NCBI GenBank assembly: GCA_964035015.1
Contig: OZ036006.1
Coordinates: 12,029,816-12,093,815, forward strand
Direction of reading: 5' to 3'
Length of the DNA stretch: 64,000 bases
Source of the DNA: Corallium rubrum
Taxonomy: Eukaryota > Cnidaria > Anthozoa > Scleralcyonacea > Coralliidae
Shown one piece after another: positions 53,400-63,879 of this stretch. The notes beneath the pieces were generated by a model. That model was not told the DNA's origin, searched no databases, and saw only the letters and a list, made by a program, of their open reading frames with translations. The position numbers and the translations under genes are program-made. Position 1 is the first letter of the stretch, and each line of letters starts with the position of its first letter.

Positions 53400-53509
53400 G
53401 GCCCCGTTTTACACTAGAGCAAACGTATCCCGATTCACATTGTTTTTTATCCTCATGGGAATATAAAACAATATGAATCCGGATACTTTTGTCTAGTGTA
53501 AACGGGGTC
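53400..53509. mobile_element. Harbinger-like MITE, 110 bp, TAA duplication
   Basis: Ends GGCCCCGTTTTACACTAGA and, inverted, GACCCCGTTTACACTAGAC. TAA lies at 53,397-53,399 and 53,510-53,512. The interior is an inverted pair, cacattgttttttat / ataaaacaatatg. Confidence 0.8.
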
Positions 53510-53515
53510 TAAGAG

Positions 53516-53665
53516 ACACTTCCCAAATTCGCTTCAATGGCCACGAAACAATAGCTCCAAGTCGAGGTTGGCAATGGGATCATAATACATTTATTGTTAT
53601 CTTATCCAGCCTCGATTTCAAGCCGTTGTTCGTGCGTACTGAAGCAAATTTGGGAAGTGTCTATT
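53516..53665. mobile_element. Foldback MITE with ACACTTCCCAAAT ends
   Basis: The left end acacttcccaaattcgcttc and, inverted from the right, agacacttcccaaatttgcttc share about 25 bp around a 100-bp interior. Confidence 0.6.
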
Positions 53666-56580
53666 GTTTATCATAAGTAATACCAGGAAAAGGGTTGTTT
53701 TAATTGCACTGGTGAGTGCCCGACTGCCAGAGTAAAAGAAAATGTCAACAGTGCGACTGACGTAATGTATTAGCTATGATACCTCTCGCTCGCTTCAGGT
53801 TACTTAGTAAAATTCCCTTGGGACGTATTTCTGCCGTAGTTTCCTCATGTTCAGTTTTTGAGTGCTTTGAGCAATGAGGGGGAGTTTAATACTTTAAATT
53901 TTCCTCATTGAAATTCATTTCTACTAATACTACCTCTATTGATGTCAAACCAGGCCGTATTCGAACAAATACGACCTATAGTTTGACGTCAGTTTAGGTA
54001 AGATTAGAAGAAATAAATCTTAATGAGGTATATTAGTTGTTAATGGGATATATAAGAACAAAAGAAATTTCGGAAAACACGGTATTACTCCAAAATGCAT
54101 TGAGTATTATTTACTAAATATTACACAACGGAGTTAAGTTGTCCAATGAGAGAGTTGGATTTGTGCCACGTGACAATGGTATTTTTAAAGAATTTCCCGC
54201 TAGCGTACGTCATCGGTGAATTCGAAACTCGAATTTATCGCTCGTCTAATTTACCAGTAAATTATTCGGATCTTTGTTGAGTAGTTTTATAATTTGAAAG
54301 GAACATCAGTTATGAGGTCATGTATAATATTATACAATGTTCGGTATCATATATCGATTATAGACCCTTTGCTCGGGGATTTCCGCAAAAAATCACCCCT
54401 CAGGATGAAATATCTAATATCTAATATCTAAGTGTTCATTGCTGAGGTTATTACCAGAACATAAAAACATACATATAAAGTTATATTTTGATTAAATAAT
54501 ATGCTGCTTTCTATATGTGTGTTTTTTGGGTTGATTTGTTGTGATAAAAGAAACTGCAGATTAAGAACTTCCAGGCTTAGTTTTAGCTAATTAATCACCC
54601 AATATATATGAACCAGTTCAGCGGACAGATGAAGCAAGTTTCTTATACGAAAAATAGGTACGCAGCGCGTACATGCGGGTACTGTATTTGCCATTTCATT
54701 TACCAATGTAAATTGCCTAAGAAAACCATCATACCAACTGCTCTAGTCTCATCTGACAGTAATCAATCAAATTGTACACTTCCTGCTAGCGGGCATGGGA
54801 TAATAAGAGGGTACTGCTCTTTTCTGTAATAAATTATTTTTGTGCATCATGTTGGGTACAATAACTAGCTTGCACCCAAGGAAACTGAAGATGACGAGAA
54901 ACTTCTACCATCTTTATTTCCCACAATTGCTGGAGGAAACCTTTAGTCTGGCTGGCAACATGAACATTTTATACAACAGAGTGGTGTCCTCAAGATTCAT
55001 CGAATATTTTGTTGGGGATATCTGGAAGTATTCTGAGGTCGCTCGGCTATGCCACTGTCATACCCATTAATGGGGTTAAGCAAATGTGTAAAACATAAAC
55101 AAAACATTTCCCAGAATTCTTGCAATTTCACTGTTGTTTGGTTTCATGGTGTGTGTGTGGGGGGGGGGGGGGGGGGGGGGGGGGGTGTACAATTTAAAGT
55201 AAACCGTTGGAACGAAACCAAGGTACATGTAATTCGGGCTTAGAGATTTTAATTAGTCTGTAGCGTTACCCCAACATTTATGCGAATGTTTCCACGTAAA
55301 TTGTAAACTTTGACATAATTACACATGCACTCTTAGCCTTTACATAAAGCTAGACTCATATTGAAAGACAGGGATTATTTGGTAGTGTGTTTTCTTATGT
55401 TAAACTAGGACAACTCTGATTCGGTTTCCCAAGTTATCCATTAGACCCTAATGGATCAATTATTCCTGTAACCATCCCCCCGGCAATACCCCGGGCATTT
55501 GTAATTTTTTTGAAGCTCATCACAAATTCCCCACCCCCGAAACTTTGAAATTTGACAATTCCCCACCACGGGGCAAGGCTGAAAAACTAATACAAAAACA
55601 CATGAGTTTTAACATCACACAAATGTATAATTAAACACATTTTAACATCAAATGTAAATTAACTTAAACAGTGGCTCATTTCTGTTGCTGCTTCCTTTGA
55701 ACTCTAGTTTTTTTCGCTTTTTGAGCACTCCTGCGTCGATTTTCGACAATTTTTTAGAGATGCTCTATCCATATGCCAACTTTTCCAATTTGTTTTTTTT
55801 CAACCAGACGTCAACAAACTCGCGGTTTACCTGAGAAATCTTTCAATGAATTCGTCACCATTTTGAATACAAATACTTTAGTTACCAGACTCACACGACT
55901 CCTTGCAACACCACCATCTTACGTACCGGAACATATGACGCATTGTGGCCTTAGAACTTGTTCGCAATCCCAAAGTTGACTGGCCTGGCGTATGCAATCT
56001 TTACGTCAGCACGGTCAGATTACCGGGGGAGAGGAGTATTAAGTACTCTGTGCCGGGGAGTCGGAAAAGCCGTAAAGCAAACAAGATGCCGGTTCGTTTT
56101 GTTTTCTCTGTTTAACAACAAATACAGTCAAAAGACGGCAAGTACACAACACGAGATATTGTTAAGGCATTAAGATTACTATAAAAGGTACAATTTAAGA
56201 CTTGGAATTGAATTCTTCGTAGATTTTATAGTCTGTTTTTCAGTTTATATTATCGTGAAGTTTCTTCGTTGTCGGCACTGAAGAAAAACAACGAAATTTA
56301 AAGGTTTTACAGCTCAGTAACAGAAACAAATGCAAGAAAATAGCGTCTTAAACCTTATTAAGTACTTCTTGTGTCCTTACATTCGTTTAAATTTTCTTAA
56401 AATAACTCTTTTTGTCTGTTTTCAATCTACGAAAGCTTATGAACTTTAGTGGCAGCCATCTTGGGTAGTGGTCACGTCATCATACAACTGGCATGCTAAA
56501 TTTGGCCTCATGCCCCATCCAGTTTTATTGAGATCTGTGATCCCCACCCTTTCCCCGCCCTCTACCCCTGGGACAAATTT
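53666..56580. other. Gene-less stretch with repeat fragments and a 27-G run
   Basis: Features seen: a hairpin at 53,940-53,990 (gtcaaaccaggccgtattcg / caaatacgacctatagtttgac); a (GT)4 plus uninterrupted run of about 27 G at 55,159-55,185; and G/C-rich repeat words near 55,475-55,620 (ccccccggcaataccccggg, attccccacc). Plus-strand frames at 54,608-55,070 and 55,773-56,173 have no recognisable domain. Confidence 0.4.
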
Positions 56581-56936
56581 ATAAAACAATTATAGATAGT
56601 TCGTTTATTTCAAAGGTTACCGTATAACAATGTTACATTGAATGCCAAAGCCAGAGGCTTATATGGCTAGAGTGGTCAATATATAGATTGCATTAACTAT
56701 ACAGCTTTATCATATAATTGCAAATGCACATATATATATGCACACCCATATACACACACATACGCATATACACATATACATACATACATATACATACATA
56801 TACATATATACATATATATATACATATGTACACATACATATATAAATAAATAAATGTGTAACTAATATATTAACAGTTATGTTGTATACTTATGTATGAT
56901 TTCATACAGACACACATATATTAATTCTATTAACTC

Positions 56937-59900
56937 CTATAACTGAGACAAGTAGTAGTCCCTTAGCAACCATGTGTAATTAAAATTTTTTAAAGAATTG
57001 CGAAGATCTAATGGTATTGAATTCCAAATTTTTGGACCTTGTGATCTAAGGGTAAATGAGTATTTGTGGAATGTAACATGGAGATTATGTCTTTGCCGAG
57101 TAAAATAATGGTGGGTTTCTAAGTTAAGATTAAAAAATGAAGCTATAGGTTGAGGTAATAAATTGTTAATATGTTTGTAAATAAAGCAGCTGACTTGATA
57201 TTTAAATATATCATAAATAGTCAGAAGGTTCAGTTTTTTAAAAAGTGGTAAAGAGTGAGTAAGAGGTGGAGAATAAGTTAAGATGCGTACAGCCTTTTTT
57301 TGGCAAATTAGAATAGGATTTAAATGTGTTTTATAGGTTGAGGCCCAAATAATAGTACAGTATTGGAGATAAGGTAGTATGAGAGAGTTGTATAATAAAC
57401 AGAGAGTAGGTATCTCGAGAAACTGTCTAGATTTCAATAAGATACCTATAGTTCTAGAAATTTTAGATGTTATGGCTTGAATATGAGATGTCCACAACAG
57501 ATTCTGATGAATAATTATACCTAAAAATTTTGTCTGTTCTGCTCTCTCGATGCTATGTCCACCAATTAAAATGTTAGCGTTTTCAACGTTTGGTTTCTTA
57601 CGACTAGGGTGAAATATAATAAATTTTGTTTTGTCAGGATGAAGGGTTAGTTTATTTGCATTACACCATTTAAGGACACCTTCAAGTTCAGTATTGATTA
57701 TGTTAAAAACACTTTGTATATTTTTGCCACTAAAGAAAATATTAGTATCATCAGCAAAAAGAATAAAAGACAAAAGAGATGATGATCTATGAATATCGTT
57801 AACATATAACAGAAAAAGAAGAGGACCCAGAATAGAACCTTGTGGAACACCGCATTTGATTGGTTTAAGAGTAGAACAGACATTACTTATTTGTACACAC
57901 TGAAATCTATTTACCAGATAACTTTTAAGCCAACAGTGAGCAATTCCGCGAAAACCATAAAAATCTAGTTTATCCAACAGAATGTTGTGATCAACAGTAT
58001 CAAATGCTTTTTTGAAGTCGATAAATATTCCAACAGTAAATTCATTATTTTCAAAAGCTTGAGAAATGTTATCAACTAAATCTAAAATAGCCATAAATGT
58101 AGAATGGTTTTTACGAAATCCATACTGACTACAAAATAAAATATTTTGTTTGTTGATAAAATCAATAAATCTATTATAAAGTATTTTTTCAAGAATTTTA
58201 GAAAAACATGATAATATAGAAATGGGCCTATAATTAGAAAACTTGTGGCGATCATCAGTTTTATATACCGGAATAATCTTAGCAATTTTAAGATAATCGG
58301 GAACAACACCCATTGATATTGAAGCATTAAAAATAACAGATAGCGTGGGAGCTAACAAATCAATACAGGATTTCACAATTACAATGTTAACACCATCAAC
58401 CCCCTCACTTCTGGTATTTTTCAGGGAATTCACAATGGATATTATTTCCGATTGGGAGGTAGGGGATAAGAATTTGGTTTTATTATAATGTCCAATTAGG
58501 TATTGTTTGTGTAAGTTATGAGATCGTGGAAAACGCTTTGAAAGAGATTGCCCAACATTAACAAAAAAATCATTAAATCTATTAGCTATTATAAAAGGAT
58601 CATTATATTCACCCTTTGAATCATTCATCACTGATGGCATAGCATGTTTAGGTTTAGTACCAATGATAGACTTAATTGTAGACCAAGTAGCTTTTAAATC
58701 ATGCATCTGTTTAGCAAGTTTATCATGGTAATACTTTTTTCTTGAGAGTTTAACAATATGATTATATTTGTTTCGATAATGACTATATTTAAGTTTGTTT
58801 GCTGTTGTAGGACATCTTAAATAAGTTCTGTAGAGTGCATTTTTTCTTCTACATGAATTTTGTAAACCTACTGAATACCAAGGTTTAGAATTTTTTTTTG
58901 TCTTATTATCACTGGTTTTCAGTGGAAAACACTCATTATAAGTTGGAAGAAATATGTCAGAAAAAGAATTATAAGAGTGATTAGGAGAAGTGTGTGAAAC
59001 AACTTCCTCCCAGTTGATATTATTTAATTTTTGTCGAAAGTTATTAATATTATTTTGAGTAATTTGCCTAGTTTGAAAAATTATTGGAGCAGTATTAATC
59101 TTAGGTTGGTAATTTGTAATTTGAAAAATTGGAAGGTGGTCGGAAAGGTCACTATAAAAAATACCACTCACCATATTGTAGTCTAAATTATTTGTAAAGA
59201 TATTATCAATTAAAGTGGCAGAATGAGATGTAATTCTTGTAGGTTTAGAGATAGTTGGATAAAAACTATTGGTTGAAAGAAGATCAATAAATTCATTGGT
59301 AGGTGAGTGTGAATCATAGTTGAATAAATTTATATTATAATCACCCATAATATAACATAATTTATTTTCAAATCCAATTGTAGTTAAAACTGACTCTAAA
59401 GAAATATTAAATGCTTGTACATCAACATCAGGTGGTTTATAGATACAACCAATAACAATATTCTTACAGTTTGGCTGGATTAATTCCACAAAGATAGATT
59501 CTATTACATCTTGAGAAGAAGGTTGGAGATCAGGACGCAGTTTATATTCAAATGAAGATTTAATAAAAATCCCTACACCACCTCCACGTTTATTTTTCCT
59601 ATAGCTAGATACAAAGGTATAACCGAGAATAGAATATATATCATTTGTGGATTCATTCAGCCATGTTTCAGATAAAGCAATAGCAGAAAAAGAAAAATTA
59701 ATTGTTGATAAATATTCATTGAAATCAGCAAAATTTTTCTTAAGGCTTCTAATATTAAAATGAAGAGTAGAAAAACAGTTTGAAGTATTAGTGAAAATAT
59801 TATTGAATTTTTTTGTAATGTAATAAGTACAGTTCGAAAGTATCTGGGAGTTTTCAGTAAAGACATTATTGTTTGGATCTATATCAAGATTATTAAGCAA

Positions 59901-60308
59901 GTAACGTGTATCAGAGTCATTAAGAAAGGGATTAAAGTGTCTGTATTTAAGTTGGTTATATTCAAGATTAAAATCAAAATTTGAGGGAGTCTCAGAGAGA
60001 GCAAAATGAAAGTCAGTGTCATTAGAATAATGGTTGAAAGGAAATATTTCCGATAGGCATACTTGACAGAACCATTGTGCACTATTCATGGGGAGAATAG
60101 CGAGACTAGAGCATTTAAGGTGGGTCCAGCATTGGCAAATATCACAAAGAACTCTTCTACAATTAATAGAAACATTGCGGTCACAAATAGAGCATAAATT
60201 CTTGTCACACATATAATAGAAATGAGAAGGGGCAGAGGGCAAACCACTTGTCTCAACTTTTTGGAGCCAACAAAACCAATATATAAGGAAATTTAATATA
60301 ATTATCAA
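56937..60308 (-). CDS. LINE ORF2: PHD finger, AP endonuclease and reverse transcriptase
   Basis: The frame has 1,123 codons. A C4HC3 PHD finger occupies about residues 39-84: C39/C42, C55/C58, H63/C66 and C81/C84. The region 180-410 is an exonuclease/endonuclease/phosphatase domain: LHFNIRSLKKNF, ALSETWLNES, RGGGVGIFI, MGDYNINLFN, and SDLSDHLPIF. The RT spans about 640-900: SNYRPISILSCFSKILEKIL, GIFIDFKKAFDTVDHNILL, CGVPQGSILGPLLFLLY, and the active-site FADDTN. The C-terminal part (IWASTYKTHLN, KIWNSIPLDLRNSL) is of the usual CR1/L2 form. The real start may be the Met at residue 33 (MCDKNLCSICDRN), because the first 32 residues are hydrophobic and unlike the family. All key residues are present, so it could encode an active enzyme for target-primed reverse transcription. 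Confidence 0.92.
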   Translation of the reverse strand: MIIILNFLIYWFCWLQKVETSGLPSAPSHFYYMCDKNLCSICDRNVSINCRRVLCDICQCWTHLKCSSLAILPMNSAQWFCQVCLSEIFPFNHYSNDTDFHFALSETPSNFDFNLEYNQLKYRHFNPFLNDSDTRYLLNNLDIDPNNNVFTENSQILSNCTYYITKKFNNIFTNTSNCFSTLHFNIRSLKKNFADFNEYLSTINFSFSAIALSETWLNESTNDIYSILGYTFVSSYRKNKRGGGVGIFIKSSFEYKLRPDLQPSSQDVIESIFVELIQPNCKNIVIGCIYKPPDVDVQAFNISLESVLTTIGFENKLCYIMGDYNINLFNYDSHSPTNEFIDLLSTNSFYPTISKPTRITSHSATLIDNIFTNNLDYNMVSGIFYSDLSDHLPIFQITNYQPKINTAPIIFQTRQITQNNINNFRQKLNNINWEEVVSHTSPNHSYNSFSDIFLPTYNECFPLKTSDNKTKKNSKPWYSVGLQNSCRRKNALYRTYLRCPTTANKLKYSHYRNKYNHIVKLSRKKYYHDKLAKQMHDLKATWSTIKSIIGTKPKHAMPSVMNDSKGEYNDPFIIANRFNDFFVNVGQSLSKRFPRSHNLHKQYLIGHYNKTKFLSPTSQSEIISIVNSLKNTRSEGVDGVNIVIVKSCIDLLAPTLSVIFNASISMGVVPDYLKIAKIIPVYKTDDRHKFSNYRPISILSCFSKILEKILYNRFIDFINKQNILFCSQYGFRKNHSTFMAILDLVDNISQAFENNEFTVGIFIDFKKAFDTVDHNILLDKLDFYGFRGIAHCWLKSYLVNRFQCVQISNVCSTLKPIKCGVPQGSILGPLLFLLYVNDIHRSSSLLSFILFADDTNIFFSGKNIQSVFNIINTELEGVLKWCNANKLTLHPDKTKFIIFHPSRKKPNVENANILIGGHSIERAEQTKFLGIIIHQNLLWTSHIQAITSKISRTIGILLKSRQFLEIPTLCLLYNSLILPYLQYCTIIWASTYKTHLNPILICQKKAVRILTYSPPLTHSLPLFKKLNLLTIYDIFKYQVSCFIYKHINNLLPQPIASFFNLNLETHHYFTRQRHNLHVTFHKYSFTLRSQGPKIWNSIPLDLRNSLKNFNYTWLLRDYYLSQL

Positions 60309-60655
60309 TTAGTGTAACAAGACAAAACAAAAGCTGTATAGTTAGCACTCTCGCAGAGGTCTTACTCCGCAGAACTAGTTAACAAGATAATTTTATATCA
60401 TTATCTCACCATCAGCATTAGTTATTAGGTACTAAGGCAGTTAATAAGCATATATATTATACTATTCACAATGGATACTATTCATTGATGACCAGTTGAC
60501 CATCACTTACAGTGTGCAATGTGCATATATAATTATAGACTAAAGTCAAAAAATAAATGTATAAATTATAATTGTAACTATAGAAAAAGTCTACTATAAC
60601 TTACCAATAAGCATGTTTAACAGTTCACAAATTACATAAACTTACTCACATACAT
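60309..60655 (-). other. Spacer between LINE ORF1 and ORF2
   Basis: About 350 bp, AT-rich, with no frame bridging the two ORFs. ORF2 translation must therefore reinitiate or use another mechanism. No motif is recognised. Confidence 0.5.
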
Positions 60656-61411
60656 TTAAGTAGGTATGGTCGTAGAAATGCCATCAATAAATAGCTTGCC
60701 TGCACGAAACATCACTTTTTTTCCTTCCTCATACGCTGCTGTCATCAATGGACGAGCCCTTTGTTTGGATTCGAAGTCTTCCTTAGTAAGGTCCTCAAGA
60801 AAGAATATATCCTTCAATTCGTCCTTGTTTCGAAGTCTCTTAGCCTTACGAAGCACATCCGTCCGGAATGGTCTACCATAACACTTGAGGATAATGTGCC
60901 TTGGGCGATGATTATTATACTTGCCAGTGCGATGGGCGTTTTCAACTTGGCCACGGTAGTTTTCTTCGGGAATACCAAGCTTCTTGAACGCGTCATATAC
61001 CAGAGAAAAGCAGTCTTCTTTTTCCTCTTCACGTATGCCACCAATTCTCAAGTTATAACTACGCGAATATCTTTCTTGTACAAGTAATTTAGTTTTTAGA
61101 ACTTGTACGGTATGATTGAAGGATTCGCTCTCACATTTCACGGTCAATAGTTCAGCATTAAATGTTGTTACATCTTGCTTAAGCTTGTCGACTTCAGATT
61201 GTGTATGTTCGACTGATGTTCTTAGGTCATTGACGGCTTGTTTAATCTCTGCCGAATCCTGTTTTAGTTCTCTCCTAAGGTCGGTTGATTCCTTTCGAAG
61301 TGCTTTGATTTCTGCCAAGACTTCGCATAAATTGCACGAACAAGAAGCTCCCGATGCTTCATTAGTTGTAGATTTTGTTTTGGACATTGCCTTTCTTGTC
61401 TCGATAGGCAT
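60656..61411 (-). CDS. LINE ORF1: coiled coil plus L1-type RNA-binding domain
   Basis: 251 residues. After a short N-terminus with CSCNLCEVL, a long heptad coiled coil runs through about residues 30-110 (IKALRKESTDLRRELKQDSA, LRTSVEHTQSEVDKLKQDV). It is followed by an RRM-like transposase-22 domain: YNLRIGGIREEEKEDCF, ENAHRTGKYNN, RHIILKCYGRPFRTDVLRKA, and a C-terminal part with RARPLMTAAYEEGKKVMF and GKLFIDG. In L1-like elements this protein trimerises and coats the element RNA. It is the first cistron of the LINE. The start ATG is the only good one in the frame. Confidence 0.88.
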   Translation of the reverse strand: MPIETRKAMSKTKSTTNEASGASCSCNLCEVLAEIKALRKESTDLRRELKQDSAEIKQAVNDLRTSVEHTQSEVDKLKQDVTTFNAELLTVKCESESFNHTVQVLKTKLLVQERYSRSYNLRIGGIREEEKEDCFSLVYDAFKKLGIPEENYRGQVENAHRTGKYNNHRPRHIILKCYGRPFRTDVLRKAKRLRNKDELKDIFFLEDLTKEDFESKQRARPLMTAAYEEGKKVMFRAGKLFIDGISTTIPT

Positions 61412-61505
61412 TTAATAGCACTATATAGCACTATTAGCACTATTTAGGCGAGAATACAAGTTAAATTTTCAAGTTCAATACGGAGCTCGAAACCTAGCGT
61501 CTTAC

Positions 61506-62639
61506 TCCATTTTTTCAGCCACATTTGATTTTCTGCATTTTACCTGGGGTTTGCCTTGGGGATGGTTACATGAAGAATTGATTTATGCATAAGATAACTT
61601 GAACTCGTGTGAACAGACCCTCAGACTGCAAAATTGAACCAAGGAAAGAAAACAAGTGTTTCAGTGGTATGTAATGCCCAAAATAATTTAAAACAATAAA
61701 TCAATCATTACAGTGCTTTATTTCTTTATGCTAAGCTAAACTACGTTGAACACACAATGTTATGCACACAGCTTTGGCTAGTTGAAGTTTATAAATTATA
61801 TTTGTAAATTATTGCAAACTTGATTTTATTTTATTTTGACTGACGGAATGATATACTGTAGAGCTGATAATATTGTTGTTATATACCATGACAAACATGC
61901 TGACTGGTAGAACAAATTTAATAATGAATTCGCAAATCTACACGTAGGCCTACACGGTAAACCTATAAAAACAAGAAAAACTACGTCAATGTTTGGAAAT
62001 CTATTTTAAGAGTTACTCCAAAGTATATAAGCTGTCTATCTTATTCCTATTCTAAATTATCAACCACAGTCTGCGAAGAAGGTCTACTAGAAGAACAAAT
62101 AATTCCTAAATGAGTCGTTGCCAAGCCAGTGCCAACTGACTTATAATTTATTATGCTTGACACCTTGATCTTCGTTTAACGTATCAACGTATCATGTTTT
62201 CTTACCTTCTTCTCATTGTTGAAAAGTTCCTTCAAATCGCTTAACATCCACTACCGTCTGCTGATGAAGATCACTCCTTTATGATACACGTAATGGCGTC
62301 ATTTTGGATCATTGACCGATTAGCGTGTTGCTGTAGTGCTCTGCCTGCGCTATATTTCGCATTCGGCAACGCGAAATTCGGCCTCCTTTCGCTTGCTTTC
62401 GTAGACGCTCGTACAACGTTCGTACATACAAAGAGCATCCTGCATGATCTAAGTGATTGATCACGTGATTGACGAAAACATCTCTACACTCACACACAGT
62501 GAAGTGCAATCGAGCTCATGACACAGCGGATATGGTTGAACAACCAGTATCCGCAAAAAGTACTAATCCTCAGAACACGCTACATATAATTACTATATTT
62601 GATGTCATTGAATCTTATAGTATATAGGCACAGATTATG
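61506..62639. other. No recognised gene
   Basis: AT-rich intergenic DNA. A minus-strand frame at 62,309-62,509 lacks any known relative. The palindromic word gatcacgtgattg lies near 62,460. Confidence 0.35.
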
Positions 62640-63240
62640 GATATCAAAATTACACATCGAAAAGTTGCATGTATACACAGTCCACAAAACTGAGGGGGTG
62701 TTTACATCAGGCCGAACTCAGGCCGGACTGACTTAAGGTCGGTTGTAGTGTTTTTACTGTAGATCGTTTTCATGAGTCCGACCTGAGATTCAGTTCACGC
62801 CAGCCTAATATCAGGTTGCTTGCTAGACCCAACTGACATTTTGAGGCCGGCCTAACTCCAGGCCGACTTTCCATATGTAAACGAAATCAGTAAGACAAAT
62901 TCGAACCGATTCGGACTACGAAAAAAAAAGGGAAAAAAAAGAACCTACATAATAGGAACCAATTAAGGCCATTTAATTTCAAGACCGGCCTCATGTAGAG
63001 AAAATCCAAATTGCAAATCCAGTCCGTCCTGAGCTCGGGCCTGCCTCAAGTAAACACCCCTTAAGTTATCAGTATATTAATATAGTCGCTAGAGCAACAG
63101 ATTAGTTTGCAGACCATTTAATTTAAAAATAAGATTATTTGTTTTCTCCCAAGTTCTGACCGTTTTGGCCACAAAGTTAACTAATATTAAACTAAAGAGT
63201 TGATGTTACGCAGAAGCCTTGCTATGGCAGAAAACAAAGA
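62640..63240. repeat. Dispersed repeat, second copy of the 33.2-34.3-kb family
   Basis: Matches 33,225-33,360 and 34,185-34,295 in order (aaaattacacatcgaaaag, agttatcagtatattaatat, cgctagagcaacagattag, ttatttgttttctcccaagt, ggcagaaaacaaag). It lacks the 819-bp element and contains the MITE below. Confidence 0.6.
62695..63060. mobile_element. Foldback MITE with GGGGTGTTTAC ends
   Basis: The left end GGGGTGTTTACATCAGGCC and the right end ggcctgcctcaagtaaacacccc are inverted. Internal words aggccggactgac, ggccggcctaactccagg and gaccggcctcatgt are also inverted copies. The copy at 33.28 kb shows the uninterrupted site (actgaagaggatagttatcag). Confidence 0.65.
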
Positions 63241-63361
63241 TAACAAGACACCTGGGTCAGATGTGCACTCGGGCTACTGGAAAGTGCAGAGGTCTCTATA
63301 ACGCATGAGCAAAGAGGTGGGAGTGGGTCGAGGAAGATCAGATTGAAGGCTGAATGTGGTG

Positions 63362-63575
63362 CAGGACTACGGTATCCTGAATTGTCAATTTCAAGTGTCT
63401 AGAATTGAGGTCAGGGTCTGAGAGGTGGAACTTTCTCCCTGGGGTGTTGTGGTTAGATTTAGGGTTATCAGGGGTTGTCGTTAGGTTTAGGGTCGGGTTT
63501 AGAGGTGAAGGTCAGGGTTGAGTTTCATTTTCTTTAATATTCAGGATTATCTGGAATTCTAGACCATTTCACAAT
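63362..63575. mobile_element. Small foldback with TTAGGG-like interior
   Basis: The arms atcctgaattgtcaatttcaag / tgtctagaattgagg and gattatctggaattctagacc / tttcacaattcaggta are inverted. The interior has ggttagatttagggtt, gttaggtttagggtcggg, and the shared phrase gggtctgagaggtggaactt. It is a relative of the element at 10,258-10,642 (gggtctgagaggcgggactt). Confidence 0.5.
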
Positions 63576-63829
63576 TCAGGTACAGATGTAGATGCACTAG
63601 CAAATATGCAAAACATGACTAGTAAAATATACCCACACTCTACATCTATGCAATATCTTAATACAACATGAATCCTGATTCCATGTTTTTGCTTTAGAGT
63701 ATGTTGAGAAGGCTCTGGTACTGTAGGTGAATGTCAGACACTAATTTCTCCATAGATTTTGGTACCATCAGCATATAACACACACTTGGCTGTTGATGTT
63801 ATAATGGCCGATATGTCACTAATGTATTA

Positions 63830-63832
<3 letters not shown>

Positions 63833-63878
<46 letters not shown>
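63833..63878. repeat. (TA)n microsatellite
   Basis: 46 bp of uninterrupted TA dinucleotides. Confidence 0.95.

Positions 63879-63879
<1 letters not shown>

Larger units (their letters stand above)
53035..54130. repeat. Copy of the 31-kb repeat, split by about 870 bp of MITEs
   Basis: The sequence aatacctgctagtgtgaacaag ... gttggaaaagtggctgttg ... gatttgactgcattggcatc ... ttgccgtctta (53,045-53,210) and ccaaaatgcattgagtattatttactaa (54,090-54,118) match 31,115-31,310 continuously. Between them lie the foldback 53,211-53,397, the Harbinger MITE, a third foldback and further repeat DNA. Confidence 0.6.
56583..61505 (-). mobile_element. Two-ORF LINE of the CR1/L2 (Jockey) group, apparently full-length
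   Basis: Minus strand: a short 5' UTR (to 61,411), ORF1 (61,411-60,656), a 350-bp spacer, ORF2 (60,308-56,937) and a 3' UTR containing TA/CA-rich simple repeats (56,735-56,860), the block gccagaggcttatatggcta (plus strand), and AATAAA on the minus strand near 56,604-56,609. Both frames are uninterrupted, unusual in this window. Outer ends are approximate, and no target duplication was identified. Confidence 0.75.
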
